This document shows positions 15,361 through 23,674 of a stretch of DNA of 33,765 nucleotides, piece after piece. The number at the start of each line of letters is the position of its first letter. Position 1 is the first letter of the stretch. Under the pieces are notes generated by a model that made no database searches, was not told where the DNA came from, and saw only the letters and a list, made by a program, of their open reading frames with translations. A program made the position numbers and the translations under genes. The stretch is from the NCBI GenBank assembly GCA_937877605.1, contig CALFJA010000115.1:1-33765 (forward strand), written 5' to 3'. Source of the DNA: an uncultured Prevotellaceae bacterium. GTDB lineage: Bacteria; Bacteroidota; Bacteroidia; Bacteroidales; Bacteroidaceae.

Positions 15361-18300
15361 TTACTTCCTGTTGCGTCCAGCGCGCTTGCCAATGATGAGA
15401 TAGGCCACCGGCGAAGCAATGAAGATGGACGAAAGCGTACCGAATATAACACCCAGAATCATTGCGAACGAGAAGCTGCGGATGCTGTCCCCACCGAGGA
15501 AGAAGATACACAGCAACACAATCAGGGTCGACACGGAGGTGTTCACCGTACGGGCCAGGGTCTGGTTGATGGAGTCGTTGAACAGAGAGGCGTACTCCTG
15601 CTTCGGATGCAGTTTCAAATTCTCACGGATTCGGTCGAAAACAACCACCTTGTCGTTGATAGAATAACCGATAACGGTCAGGATGGCGCCGATGAATGTC
15701 TGGTCCACTTCGAGCGAGAACGGCATCCATCCCCAGCAGAGGGAGTAGAGACCCAGCACGATGAGGGTGTCGACAGCCAGTGCAACGATGGCTCCGACGG
15801 AGAATGCGAAGTTGCGGAAGCGCAGCAGGATGTAGAGGAAGATGGCCACGAGGGCAATGATGACACTGAGGATGGCACCATAGGTGATGTCCTTAGCCAC
15901 CGACGGACCAACCTTCTCACTGCTGATGATGGAACCGCCTTCGTGCACATCGGGGTCCTTAAACGACTTGATGTCGGCCTGGGTGATAAGGTTTGCCTTC
16001 TTGAGCGACTCATAGAGCAGGGATTCTGCACGGTCGTCCTCAAGCGGGTCGTTCGATTCAATATTGTAGTTGGTCGACACACGCACGCGGTCACCTTCCG
16101 TACCGAGGGCGATGACGCTGGTAGTGGCTTCCTTGCCCTTGTTCTCACCAATGGTGTTTACAAAGGTTCCGGCAAGTGCCTTGCGGACATTCTCAACGGG
16201 AACTTGCTTGGCCAGTGTCACGACATAGTTGCGTCCACCCGTGAAGTCGATGCTCTTGCTCAAACCGCGGGTGAAGAAACTGCCGAAGAACACCACTGCT
16301 GCCACGGCAACAACCGTGAAGGTGGTCTTGTACATCGACATGAACTTGAATGCGGTGTTCTGCATCATGTTGCGAGAGAAACGGGTGGTGAAGTTCTGGT
16401 TCAGCCAACGGTCCTTCTTCAACTGGTGCTCGAAGACCAGACGGGTAAGGAACACGGCGGTGAAGAACGAGCAGACGATACCGATGATCCATGTAGTGGC
16501 GAAGCCACGGATGGGACCTGTACCGAAGGTGAGCAGAATCACACCGGTGATGATACTGGTCAGGTTGGAGTCGAAGATGGCAGAGAAGGCATTGCTGTAG
16601 CCTGCCTGCAGCGCCTGCTTGATATTCTTCCCGGAACGGAGTTCCTCACGGATGCGCTCATAGATAAGCACATTGGCATCGACAGCCGTACCCAGCGAGA
16701 GCACGAGACCGGCAATACCCGACATGGTGAGCGCTGCCTGGAACGAGGTAAGGATACCCAAGGTGAAGAAGAGGTTGGCAATCAGTGCCAGGTTAGCCAT
16801 CATACCGGGAATCAAATCGTACATGACGAGCATGTAAATCATCAGCAGAATGAATGCGATAATGAAGGAAATGAAACCCTGACGGATGGACTGTGCACCG
16901 AGAGACGGACCAACCACCTGGTCCTGAACGATGCGGGCAGGAGCCGGCATACGACCTGACTTCAGCGTGTTGGCCAAGTCCTTGGTATCCTCTATGGTAA
17001 AGTTGCCGGTGATGGACGACTGTCCGCCGGAGATTTCGCCGTTCACACGGGGTGCGGAATAGACGGAACCATCGAGCACGATGGCAATAGCCTTGCCCAC
17101 ATTTGCCTTGGTCAGGTTGGCCCAATGGCGGGCACCTTCAGGATTCATGGACATGGAAACCTCGGGCGAACCGGTCAACTGGTCGAACTTGTCCTCGGCA
17201 TCGGTGATGACATCACCCTCCAACGGAGCGCGCCCACTGGGGTTGGTCACCTTGATGGCATGAAGTTCATAGACATTCTTGGCTGCAACCAGGTCGGTAG
17301 GCTTGGCACTCCAGAGCAGTTTCACATCCGACGGGAGTATCTGCTTGGCCAGTTCGGACGACAGAATCTTGTTAACCTCGGCTGTGTCGCGCTGGTTGGC
17401 AAAACCAACAAGGCTGAGCTGTCCGGCACCTGTCGGGGTGAGGATGGCTGTCAGTGGGTGAGCCTTCTTCTCTTGGGCCAGCTGTTCCTGTGTGGACTGC
17501 TTCTTCTCGGCCACCGTCTTGTTCTCCTTGCCCTGTACTTTCAGTTTCACCTGCTCTGCCTCTGCCGGCTTGGCTTCTTCCTGCTTGGCCTCTACCTTGG
17601 CGGTGTCGGCGGGAGCTTCGCCATTGTTCAGCAGGCGGGCATCCAACTGATAGAAATAAGGAACAATCTCGTCGGCATTGTATGTCTCCCAGAACTCCAG
17701 ATTGGCACTGCCCTGAAGGAGCTTGCGCATACGCTCGGAGTCGCGTACACCAGGCATTTCCACCATGATACGGCCCTGCTGTCCTTCCAGTTTCTGGATG
17801 TTGGGCTGTACCACACCGAACTTGTCGATACGGGTTCTGACCACATTGAAGGAGTTTTCGATGGCTGCGTTTACTTCCTCGCGGAGTACTTTCTCGACTT
17901 CTTTGTCGTCGCTCTGGGGGCCTACCTTGCCCTGCAACTGCTGTGTGGCGAAGATTTCGGCCAGGCGATGGCCCGGCGCATTCTTGCGGTAGTGCTTGAT
18001 GAAGAGCGAAATGAAGTCGCTTTGGCTGGTCTCCTCTTCGGCACGGGCCTCCTTCATGGACTTCACGAAGGCAGGATCGGTCTTGTGGTCGGCCAGGGTT
18101 TCAACTACATCGGGTACGCTGATCTCGAGCAATACATTCATACCACCTTTAAGGTCAAGGCCAAGACCGATCTGCGTTTCAAGGCACTTCTGGTACGGAT
18201 AGATGCCAAGATACTTCACAGAGTCTTTGTAGTCCTGACGAGCGATAGAGTCTGTTATCTTCTCTGCCTGCGCATCGTAGTACTTTGTGGCGGCAGAGAA

Positions 18301-18369
18301 CGACAGATAGAAGATACTTGCCAGTGTCAATAAGACTGCGACAAGAATTACTAGTCCTTTGTTTTGCAT
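15361..18369 (-). CDS. secDF: Protein translocase subunits SecD and SecF, fused
   Basis: 1002 residues, covering SecD (about 1-620) and SecF (about 650-1000) in one chain, the usual arrangement in Bacteroidota. It is an inner-membrane RND-type protein that uses the proton-motive force to help SecYEG release exported proteins. It has an N-terminal membrane helix (residues 6-25), then LGLDLKGGMNVLLEI, a large periplasmic domain, GEISGGQSSITGNF, and the SecD membrane block with AVDANVLIYERIREELR. The SecF part follows with IDFTGGRNYVV and a second membrane block with VIGYSINDKVVVFDRIRENL. A lysine/glutamate/alanine-rich low-complexity insert (about 255-300) lies in the periplasmic part. A palindrome sits in the leader. 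Confidence 0.97.
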   Translation of the reverse strand: MQNKGLVILVAVLLTLASIFYLSFSAATKYYDAQAEKITDSIARQDYKDSVKYLGIYPYQKCLETQIGLGLDLKGGMNVLLEISVPDVVETLADHKTDPAFVKSMKEARAEEETSQSDFISLFIKHYRKNAPGHRLAEIFATQQLQGKVGPQSDDKEVEKVLREEVNAAIENSFNVVRTRIDKFGVVQPNIQKLEGQQGRIMVEMPGVRDSERMRKLLQGSANLEFWETYNADEIVPYFYQLDARLLNNGEAPADTAKVEAKQEEAKPAEAEQVKLKVQGKENKTVAEKKQSTQEQLAQEKKAHPLTAILTPTGAGQLSLVGFANQRDTAEVNKILSSELAKQILPSDVKLLWSAKPTDLVAAKNVYELHAIKVTNPSGRAPLEGDVITDAEDKFDQLTGSPEVSMSMNPEGARHWANLTKANVGKAIAIVLDGSVYSAPRVNGEISGGQSSITGNFTIEDTKDLANTLKSGRMPAPARIVQDQVVGPSLGAQSIRQGFISFIIAFILLMIYMLVMYDLIPGMMANLALIANLFFTLGILTSFQAALTMSGIAGLVLSLGTAVDANVLIYERIREELRSGKNIKQALQAGYSNAFSAIFDSNLTSIITGVILLTFGTGPIRGFATTWIIGIVCSFFTAVFLTRLVFEHQLKKDRWLNQNFTTRFSRNMMQNTAFKFMSMYKTTFTVVAVAAVVFFGSFFTRGLSKSIDFTGGRNYVVTLAKQVPVENVRKALAGTFVNTIGENKGKEATTSVIALGTEGDRVRVSTNYNIESNDPLEDDRAESLLYESLKKANLITQADIKSFKDPDVHEGGSIISSEKVGPSVAKDITYGAILSVIIALVAIFLYILLRFRNFAFSVGAIVALAVDTLIVLGLYSLCWGWMPFSLEVDQTFIGAILTVIGYSINDKVVVFDRIRENLKLHPKQEYASLFNDSINQTLARTVNTSVSTLIVLLCIFFLGGDSIRSFSFAMILGVIFGTLSSIFIASPVAYLIIGKRAGRNRK

Positions 18370-18411
18370 GTTGTTTAACTATTTATTTTTGTTGCTATTT
18401 TGGCGTTTGGG

Positions 18412-18444
18412 TTATAACCTTTAGTTATAAGTCGTGCAAAGATA
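18412..18444 (-). promoter_or_regulatory. secDF -7 element with palindrome at the predicted start
   Basis: TATCTTTG on the minus strand (18444-18437) matches the -7 consensus. Just downstream a perfect dyad, TTATAAC (18412-18418) and GTTATAA (18424-18430) around five bases, covers the predicted first 20 transcribed bases. It could be an operator or a 5' RNA stem. A -33 TTTG is not evident. Confidence 0.5.
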
Positions 18445-18482
18445 CAATATTTTTTGTTCTATGGAAAATTTCTGTGTTTTTT

Positions 18483-19577
18483 TCACTCTTTTTCTGCCTT
18501 GCCGTTGTATTTCAGGCGGCAAATGATGGGGTAATGGTCGGAATATTTGTAGCGGCTGTCCACTTTGCAGGTGACGGGTTTGAAGTGTCCGGAACAGAAG
18601 ATGTTGTCGATCCTGACATACATTTTGTTGGTATAGAAGCTCCACCCCGGCCCCCGTCCTGCGGCTATGTAGCAGTCGGTCAGGAGCTTGCCTATCGTGC
18701 GACGGGAGTAGGACAGCGGATCGTCGTTGAAGTCTCCGCAGCAGATGAGGGGCTCACTGCGATGGCGTTCGATGTATTCCCCGACCGTCCTTACCTGCCT
18801 GGAGCGGATTTTCGAGGCTGCGGCCACCTTTCCGACGAGCAGTTTCGACTCTGCCTTTGCGCTGTCGCCGCGGGTCGTGCCCTGTACGATGCCCTCGAAT
18901 TGCTGCTTGTCGGAGAGGGAGAGTCCCACCGTTTCGAAATGGTTGTTGATGACGGTGACGGTGTCGGAACCTATCTTCAGCCGTATGGCCGCACTCAAGT
19001 TGTGGTCCGATGGGTAGGGAATGAGTTCCCAGGAAAGTATCGGATAGCGGCTGAGCACCGCCATCGTGACGCTCCCCTGCCCCATTTTCATGACGGTGTT
19101 GTGGGGGTATTGTGCTTCAAGTTGCTGCAGGACGGCGGATTGGACGCGCTTGTTGTCGCCCAATTCCTGTAGGCAGACGATGTCGGCCCGCTGGTCGTTC
19201 AGGTACTGGACGATGGGATGTGTCTGGTCGGGGACCCAGTCCATGAAGGTGCATACATTGTAGGAGACCACCTTGATGGTGTTAAGTGTGTCGCCGCCCG
19301 AGGCGTTGAGGGGGCAATATGCCCTTGTCGGCCCCAGACAGAGCAGGAAACCTGTGAAGGGTATCCATATCATCCGGATATGGAAGATGGCCCAGAAGGC
19401 GAGGAATGCGGTGTTGACGGCCAGAAAGAAAGGGAAGAGCAGGCCGAGGTTGGCGGCATAGGGATGTTGTGCCGGGTTGAGATGGCCTGCATAGCTCACC
19501 ACGACGAGGAACAGGATGGTCACCGCATTGGCACCGGCCATGAGGCGGTAGAAGTTTTTTTTCAACCGATTGGCCAT
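18483..19577 (-). CDS. Membrane-anchored endonuclease/exonuclease/phosphatase (EEP) family protein
   Basis: 364 residues. The first 90 or so hold about three hydrophobic segments (AVTILFLVVVSYAG, LGLLFPFFLAVNTAFLAFWAIF, MIWIPFTGFLLCLG). The rest is an EEP catalytic domain with all signature residues: KVVSYNVCTF, DIVCLQELG (metal-binding Glu), VINNHFET, LICCGDFNDDP and YKYSDHYPIIC (catalytic Asp-His). The substrate may be nucleic acid, phospholipid or a phosphoester; nothing in the sequence decides it. The ATG lies 2 bases after the rhomboid stop codon, so the two are translated from one transcript. Confidence 0.9.
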   Translation of the reverse strand: MANRLKKNFYRLMAGANAVTILFLVVVSYAGHLNPAQHPYAANLGLLFPFFLAVNTAFLAFWAIFHIRMIWIPFTGFLLCLGPTRAYCPLNASGGDTLNTIKVVSYNVCTFMDWVPDQTHPIVQYLNDQRADIVCLQELGDNKRVQSAVLQQLEAQYPHNTVMKMGQGSVTMAVLSRYPILSWELIPYPSDHNLSAAIRLKIGSDTVTVINNHFETVGLSLSDKQQFEGIVQGTTRGDSAKAESKLLVGKVAAASKIRSRQVRTVGEYIERHRSEPLICCGDFNDDPLSYSRRTIGKLLTDCYIAAGRGPGWSFYTNKMYVRIDNIFCSGHFKPVTCKVDSRYKYSDHYPIICRLKYNGKAEKE

Positions 19578-19579
19578 GG

Positions 19580-20482
19580 CTACTGTCTGTGGTTGAAGAG
19601 CGTTTGCTTTTCTTCGAAGGTGAGACTTTCGTATCCGCTCTGCCTGATTTTCTCCAAGATGCGGTTTATCTGCTCCTGCTGCTCGAACGAGGCCGTCCGT
19701 GCGGAGTTTTCCCCACGGGGTTCGGGCGATGGGTCCGGGCGGGATTCCCAGCGCCTGTTCCTGGGACGGAAGATGGAGGCGTTGGTTTGTGAGCGATAGT
19801 TTGCACGGGTCTGCTTCTGCCAGTAGCGTATAAGTATGAATCCGAAGAGCATTCCTCCAAGGTGGGCAAGGTGGGCCACGCCGTCGCCTTGGCTGCCGAA
19901 GGCCAGCAGGAGCTCGAGAGCGGCATATCCTATGACAAAGTATTTGGCCTTGATGGGGACCGGCAGCGGGAAGATGAATATGCGCTCGTTGGGGAAGGTC
20001 ATGCCGAATGCGAGCAGGATGGCATAGATGGCTCCGGAGGCTCCCACCGTGGTCAGCCCGTTCAGCTGGGAAGCATACTGGTGCATGACGCCGAATGCCT
20101 GTCCGAGGCTGAGCGGCTCAGACTGGTAGAAGGCTGCATAGACGGAGAAGAACTGTGCCACTTCCTGCAGGAGTCCCGCTCCGATGCCGCAGAAGATGTA
20201 GTAGAAGAGGTAGCGCTTCGGTCCCCACACGCGCTCAACGATGCACCCGAACATCCAGAGTGCGAACATGTTGAAGAAGATGTGCTCGAAACTTGCGTGC
20301 ATGAACATATAGGTGAGCAGCTGGTACGGCTGGAAGTCGGACGCCATGAAGAAGTGAAGCCCGAGCAGATCGTTCAGCCGATAGCCTCCATTGGGTGCCG
20401 GCCCGTAGAGCAGGCAGCCCAGAAAGGCAATGACATTGACGAGCAACAAATTGCGCGTTATCGGGGGAATATTCTTAAACAT
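19580..20482 (-). CDS. Rhomboid-family intramembrane serine protease
   Basis: 300 residues from the ATG at 20482 (MFKNIPPITRNLLLVN). A start 33 bases upstream would overlap the promoter element and add unhydrophobic residues. The catalytic dyad is visible: Ser149 in TTVGASGAIYA and His207 in VAHLAHLGGMLFG. The family HxxxN motif is at H67-N71 (EHIFFNMFALW). Six or so membrane helices are apparent. The soluble C-terminal tail (about 225-300) ends with a short helical domain (EQQEQINRILEKIRQSGYES, then LTFEEKQTLF) often found at the end of Bacteroidota rhomboids. It cleaves membrane proteins within the bilayer; substrates are unknown. Confidence 0.93.
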   Translation of the reverse strand: MFKNIPPITRNLLLVNVIAFLGCLLYGPAPNGGYRLNDLLGLHFFMASDFQPYQLLTYMFMHASFEHIFFNMFALWMFGCIVERVWGPKRYLFYYIFCGIGAGLLQEVAQFFSVYAAFYQSEPLSLGQAFGVMHQYASQLNGLTTVGASGAIYAILLAFGMTFPNERIFIFPLPVPIKAKYFVIGYAALELLLAFGSQGDGVAHLAHLGGMLFGFILIRYWQKQTRANYRSQTNASIFRPRNRRWESRPDPSPEPRGENSARTASFEQQEQINRILEKIRQSGYESLTFEEKQTLFNHRQ

Positions 20483-20512
20483 TGCCGTGTCGATTCTTTT
20501 GATTGGTGCGAA

Positions 20513-20547
20513 CAAAATTACGAAAAAATCTTGGCGCCGATGTCAAA
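20513..20547 (-). promoter_or_regulatory. Promoter of the rhomboid-EEP pair
   Basis: On the minus strand TTTG (20547-20544), a 23-base spacer and TAATTTTG (20520-20513) fit the consensus, with the spacer at the long end of the usual range. It precedes the ATG at 20482 by 30 bases. Confidence 0.6.
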
Positions 20548-20603
20548 AATGCCCTTTTTAGGCGATTTTTAGGGCTTTTTAAGGCATTTTTTTGCTAAAA
20601 ATA

Positions 20604-20634
20604 TTTGTTTAATAAAATCTTTCGCCTAAATTTG
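20604..20634 (+). promoter_or_regulatory. Promoter of the HU gene
   Basis: TTTG (20604-20607), a 19-base spacer and TAAATTTG (20627-20634) match the Bacteroidota consensus fully. The surrounding sequence is very A/T-rich. Predicted leader: about 50 bases, A/T-rich to the ATG at 20690. Confidence 0.8.
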
Positions 20635-20689
20635 TAAGCACGAAATAATTTTTCTTTATCATATTTTTTAATCTTTTAATACCTAAATT

Positions 20690-20962
20690 ATGAACAAATC
20701 AGAATTGATCGCAAGAATTGCTGAACTTGCAAATCTTAGCAAAGTTGACGCCAAGAAGGCGCTGGACGCAACAACTGTAGCAGTTAAGGAAGCTCTGAAG
20801 AAGGGTGACAAAGTGCAGCTCGTAGGCTTCGGTACTGTTGCTGTAAAGAAAGTTCCCGCTCGCAAGGGTATCAACCCCGCCACAAAGAAGGCTATCCAGA
20901 TTCCTGCAAAGAAAGTTGTTAAATTCAAAGCAGGTGCCGAACTGGCAGAAGCTGTTAAGTAA
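20690..20962 (+). CDS. hup: HU-family DNA-binding protein
   Basis: 90 residues, standard length for HU. It starts MNKSELIARIAELANLSKVD, then has helix KKALDATTVAVKEALKKGDKVQLVGFGTV and the DNA-binding arm region around RKGINPATKKAIQIPAKKVVKFKAGAEL. The GFGTV turn and the conserved arm proline (NPAT) are present. It is a homodimeric nucleoid protein that bends and compacts DNA. The strong promoter and terminator flanking this single gene fit high expression. Confidence 0.97.
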   Translation: MNKSELIARIAELANLSKVDAKKALDATTVAVKEALKKGDKVQLVGFGTVAVKKVPARKGINPATKKAIQIPAKKVVKFKAGAELAEAVK

Positions 20963-20983
20963 GCAGCCGTTCGCATAGAAAAC

Positions 20984-21015
20984 AAAAGGGCTTCCTCAAC
21001 GGGGAAGCCCTTTTT
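20984..21015 (+). terminator. Intrinsic terminator after HU
   Basis: AAAAGGGCTTCC (20984-20995) pairs perfectly over 12 bases with GGAAGCCCTTTT (21003-21014) around a 7-base loop and continues into T. The A-tract on the other side makes it symmetric, so it may also end transcripts from the convergent tRNA-Gln gene, whose 3' end is at 21021. Confidence 0.92.
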
Positions 21016-21020
21016 CTGTG

Positions 21021-21091
21021 TTGTCCAAGGCGGATTCGAACCACCACAAACAGAACCAAAACCTGTTGTGCTACCATTACACCATTGGACA
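21021..21091 (-). tRNA. tRNA-Gln (anticodon TTG)
   Basis: 71 bases on the minus strand. The acceptor TGTCCAA/TTGGACA is a perfect 7 pairs with the U1-A72 pair typical of tRNA-Gln. The D arm is GTGT...GCAC, the anticodon stem is ACAGG/TCTGT around TTTTGGT (anticodon TTG), and the T arm is GGTGG/CCGCC around TTCGAAT. The discriminator is A. CCA is not encoded. Confidence 0.95.
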
Positions 21092-21112
21092 ATCGTGCTC
21101 TGAAAGCGTCGG

Positions 21113-21144
21113 CAAAGGTAAGTCGTTTTTCCGTTTCATCCAAA
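21113..21144 (-). promoter_or_regulatory. Promoter of tRNA-Gln
   Basis: On the minus strand TTTG (21144-21141), a 20-base spacer and TACCTTTG (21120-21113) match the consensus. It is the same -7 octamer as the tRNA-Arg, metK and receptor promoters. Confidence 0.78.
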
Positions 21145-21373
21145 TTTTTCCCTTGTTTTTTGCCGACGGCCAACTGTTTGCCGGCATCAGGCATCAGCCG
21201 TTTTTTGTAACGATTTCGGAGGGGAAATGTGTTTCTGTTAACATTTCTGCGGCACTTTCTCCGCCGAGGCGGACAAAAATGCCACCGCGAACGCAAAATG
21301 CCGTTCTTGCAGATGGTGGCTGTAAATCAGGATGTTAGCCTACAGTTTTTCCGCCTTTTCCAGACATCTGGGC

Positions 21374-21586
21374 TGCAAGTGGGCTCCATTTGCAATGCTA
21401 CCGGGGCTATCTTGCAAGGCGAACGGGGTGAAATAAGTTTGCGAAACAGCCCCGGATGCGCTGCAAGTAGGGCCCAAACGGAAAGCCCGTTCCCGGAATC
21501 CGCCCGACATCAGACTGGAAGTCGCTCTCAATGAGCCCCATTTGCATGCTGGAATTTGTCGCCATTTTTTACCCTTTTAACATTTC
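21374..21586. repeat. Cluster of intergenic inverted repeats (copy C)
   Basis: TGCAAGTGG (21374-21382) pairs with CCATTTGCA (21386-21394) around GCT with one G-U pair. CCGGGGCT (21401-21408) pairs with AGCCCCGG (21448-21455), extended by TTGCAA (21412-21417) with TTGCGA (21439-21444). A second TGCAAGTAG follows at 21462-21470, and GAGCCCCATTTGCATGC at about 21532-21548. A TTAACATTTC lies at 21577-21586, and another at 21238-21247 to the left of the cluster. No ORF here is convincing. This fills most of the spacer between tRNA-Gln and tyrS. Confidence 0.7.
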
Positions 21587-21620
21587 ATTCACAGCCCTTT
21601 CCTTGCGCACGAAAAATAAA

Positions 21621-21651
21621 GAGGTGCCACCCGATAGCCGGATGGCACCTC
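21621..21651 (-). terminator. Intrinsic terminator of the metK-tyrS operon
   Basis: GAGGTGCCA (21621-21629) pairs perfectly with TGGCACCTC (21643-21651). On the minus strand the stem is followed by TTTATTTTTC. It begins 23 bases after the tyrS stop codon. Confidence 0.88.
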
Positions 21652-21674
21652 CCTGAAGTATTCGTCCGGGAAAG

Positions 21675-22973
21675 TTATTTCACGGTGATGAGGAAGTAGT
21701 TCTTCTTTCCGCGCTGTACCAGCAGGTACTTGCCGTCAATCAGGTCGTCGGCAGTGATTAGCAGGTCGAACGCCTCAAGTTTCTCCTTGTTCAGGGAGAC
21801 GCCTCCGCCCTGCACCATCTTGCGCATCTCGCCCTTGCTCTGGAACACCTTTGCCCCGTCCAAGGTGAGGATTTCAACGGCAGGCTGACCCAGCTGGTCC
21901 TTTGAGAGCGTGAAGTGGGGAACGCCGTCGAACACATCGAGCAGTGTCTGTTCGTCCAGCCGGAGCAGGCTCTCCTTGGTGGCCTTGCCGAAAAGAATGC
22001 CCGATGCCTCTACGGCCATGTCAAGGTCTTCCTTCGAGTGCACCATGACGGTTACCTCCTCGGCCAGCCGGCGTTGCAGTATCCGGCGGCCTGGGTCTTG
22101 CTTGTGCTCTTCGGTCAGGGCATCGATGGTGGGCTTGTCCAGGCTGGTGAATATCTTTATGTACTTCTCTGCGTCGTCGTCGCTCACATTCAGCCAGAAC
22201 TGGTAGAATGCATAGGGCGTGGTACGCTTGCGGTCGAGCCACACATTGCCACTCTCCGTCTTGCCGAATTTCTTCCCGTCGGCCTTAGTGATGAGCGGAC
22301 AGGTCAGGGCATAGGCTTCGGCCTCAGCTCCCAGGGTGCGGCGGATGAGCTCGGTGCCAGTGGTCATGTTGCCCCACTGGTCGTTACCTCCCAACTGCAA
22401 CTGGCAGTTCTTGGTGCGGTAGAGGTGGAGAAAGTCGTAGCCCTGCAGGAGCTGATAGGTGAACTCCGTAAACGAGAGACCGTCGCGGGCAGTGCCGTTC
22501 AGACGCTGCTGAACGCTTTCCTTCGCCATCATGTAGTTCACGGTGATGTGCTTGCCCACAAGACGGGCAAAGTCCAAGAAGGTGAAGTCCTTCATCCAGT
22601 CGTAGTTGTTCACCATCTCGGCAGCGTTAGGCTCGGTGGAGTCGAAGTCGAGGAACCTGGCCACCTGCTGCTTGATGCACTCCTGGTTGTGATAGAGCGT
22701 CTCCGTGTCGAGCAGGTTGCGCTCCTGACTCTTCCCCGAAGGGTCGCCAATCATGCCGGTGGCACCACCGACGAGGATGATGGGCTTGTGCCCGCAGCGC
22801 TGCAGGTGGCGCAACATCATGATACCGCACAGGTGTCCGATGTGCAACGAGTCGGCCGTGGGGTCGGTTCCGAGGTAGGCAGTGGCCATCCCCTTCTGAA
22901 GGAACTCTTCCGTTCCGGGCATTATCTGCGCCAACATACCGCGCCAGCGCAACTCTTCAACAAAATTCTTCAT
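21675..22973 (-). CDS. tyrS: Tyrosyl-tRNA synthetase
   Basis: 432 residues. It charges tRNA-Tyr in the cytoplasm. The class I motifs are present: HIGH at residues 44-47 (DSLHIGHLCG) and the KMSKS-like KFGKT at 235-239 (ADGKKFGKTESGNVW). Other tyrosine-binding motifs include GATGMIGDPSGKS, the YQLLQGYDFLHL helix and QLGGNDQWGN. A C-terminal S4-like RNA-binding domain is visible from about 360 (GVSLNKEKLEAFD). Length and motifs fit the bacterial TyrS group. It is the last gene of the operon, 45 bases after yidD. Confidence 0.97.
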   Translation of the reverse strand: MKNFVEELRWRGMLAQIMPGTEEFLQKGMATAYLGTDPTADSLHIGHLCGIMMLRHLQRCGHKPIILVGGATGMIGDPSGKSQERNLLDTETLYHNQECIKQQVARFLDFDSTEPNAAEMVNNYDWMKDFTFLDFARLVGKHITVNYMMAKESVQQRLNGTARDGLSFTEFTYQLLQGYDFLHLYRTKNCQLQLGGNDQWGNMTTGTELIRRTLGAEAEAYALTCPLITKADGKKFGKTESGNVWLDRKRTTPYAFYQFWLNVSDDDAEKYIKIFTSLDKPTIDALTEEHKQDPGRRILQRRLAEEVTVMVHSKEDLDMAVEASGILFGKATKESLLRLDEQTLLDVFDGVPHFTLSKDQLGQPAVEILTLDGAKVFQSKGEMRKMVQGGGVSLNKEKLEAFDLLITADDLIDGKYLLVQRGKKNYFLITVK

Positions 22974-23018
22974 CGTTATCTTTCGTTTTTGTCAATTTTC
23001 TGTATAACTGTTTGGCTG

Positions 23019-23282
23019 TCAGGGAACAGGGTCGTAGCCGCTCCCGCCCCACGGATGACAGCGCAGTATGCGCCTGACGGCAAGATACATGCCCTTGAAC
23101 AGGCCGTGCTTCACGATGGCCTGCCGCGCATATTCCGAACAGGTGGGCCGGAACCGGCAGGTAGGAGGAGTCAGCGGGGAGATGCATCGCTGGTAGAAAA
23201 GGATGGGCAGGACCAACAGCCAGACCAATCCGCGACGCAATATGCGCCAGACCCATTTCAGTATTTGCACAACCTTTCGCAT
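23019..23282 (-). CDS. yidD: Membrane protein insertion efficiency factor YidD
   Basis: 87 residues. After a hydrophobic N-terminus (WVWRILRRGLVWLLVLPILFY) it carries the family signature CRFRPTCSEYARQAIVKHG and ends LRCHPWGGSGYDPVP. YidD is a membrane-associated factor that assists YidC in inserting inner-membrane proteins. The first 25 bases overlap the end of rnpA, a conserved pairing in many bacteria. Confidence 0.95.
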   Translation of the reverse strand: MRKVVQILKWVWRILRRGLVWLLVLPILFYQRCISPLTPPTCRFRPTCSEYARQAIVKHGLFKGMYLAVRRILRCHPWGGSGYDPVP

Positions 23283-23674
23283 ATCCTGGTCAGCATTTGT
23301 TCCACTTTCCCGTCGATTTCATCGCTCGGATGCAGCTTCCCGTCCAACCAGAGGAATGCCACCGACATTTTCTTTCCCTCACGGCTTTCCATCAGAACGG
23401 CAAGTTGGCGCTTGTTCTTCCGGTAGGCTTCCCTTACCTGTCGCTTCACCCTGTTGCGGTCGACGGCGCGTTTCAGGTGGCGTTTGGGCACGCTCACCAA
23501 CATCTGCAGTGCCGGGTCGCCATCCTTTCGTTCACCTTCCAGATACACAATCCGTAGCGGAAAGGTTGTCAGCGAGAAACTGCGCCCCGAACTGAAGAGT
23601 TCTTCTATTTGCAAACGGCTACAGATGCGTTCTTCCTTTCGCAGTGTGAACCTGGATGCAAGGGATGCTGTCAT
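23258..23674 (-). CDS. rnpA: Ribonuclease P protein component
   Basis: 138 residues, slightly longer than most RnpA. The basic signature KRAVDRNRVKRQVREAYR (RNR box) and the N-terminal FTLRKEERICSRLQIEELF are clear. It binds the RNase P RNA and helps remove 5' leaders from precursor tRNAs. Its ATG overlaps the hemD stop by 4 bases and its end overlaps yidD by 25 bases, so translation of the three is likely coupled. The rnpB RNA gene was not found in this window. Confidence 0.95.
   Translation of the reverse strand: MTASLASRFTLRKEERICSRLQIEELFSSGRSFSLTTFPLRIVYLEGERKDGDPALQMLVSVPKRHLKRAVDRNRVKRQVREAYRKNKRQLAVLMESREGKKMSVAFLWLDGKLHPSDEIDGKVEQMLTRICERLCKY

Noticed and set aside
15607..16959. 450-residue open frame on the + strand
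   Set aside because: Antisense to secDF. No signature, no promoter, unnatural composition.
17125..18333. 402-residue open frame on the + strand
   Set aside because: Antisense to the SecD half; a shadow frame.
21915..23426. 503-residue open frame on the + strand
   Set aside because: It spans tyrS, yidD and rnpA in antisense; three well-identified genes exclude it.
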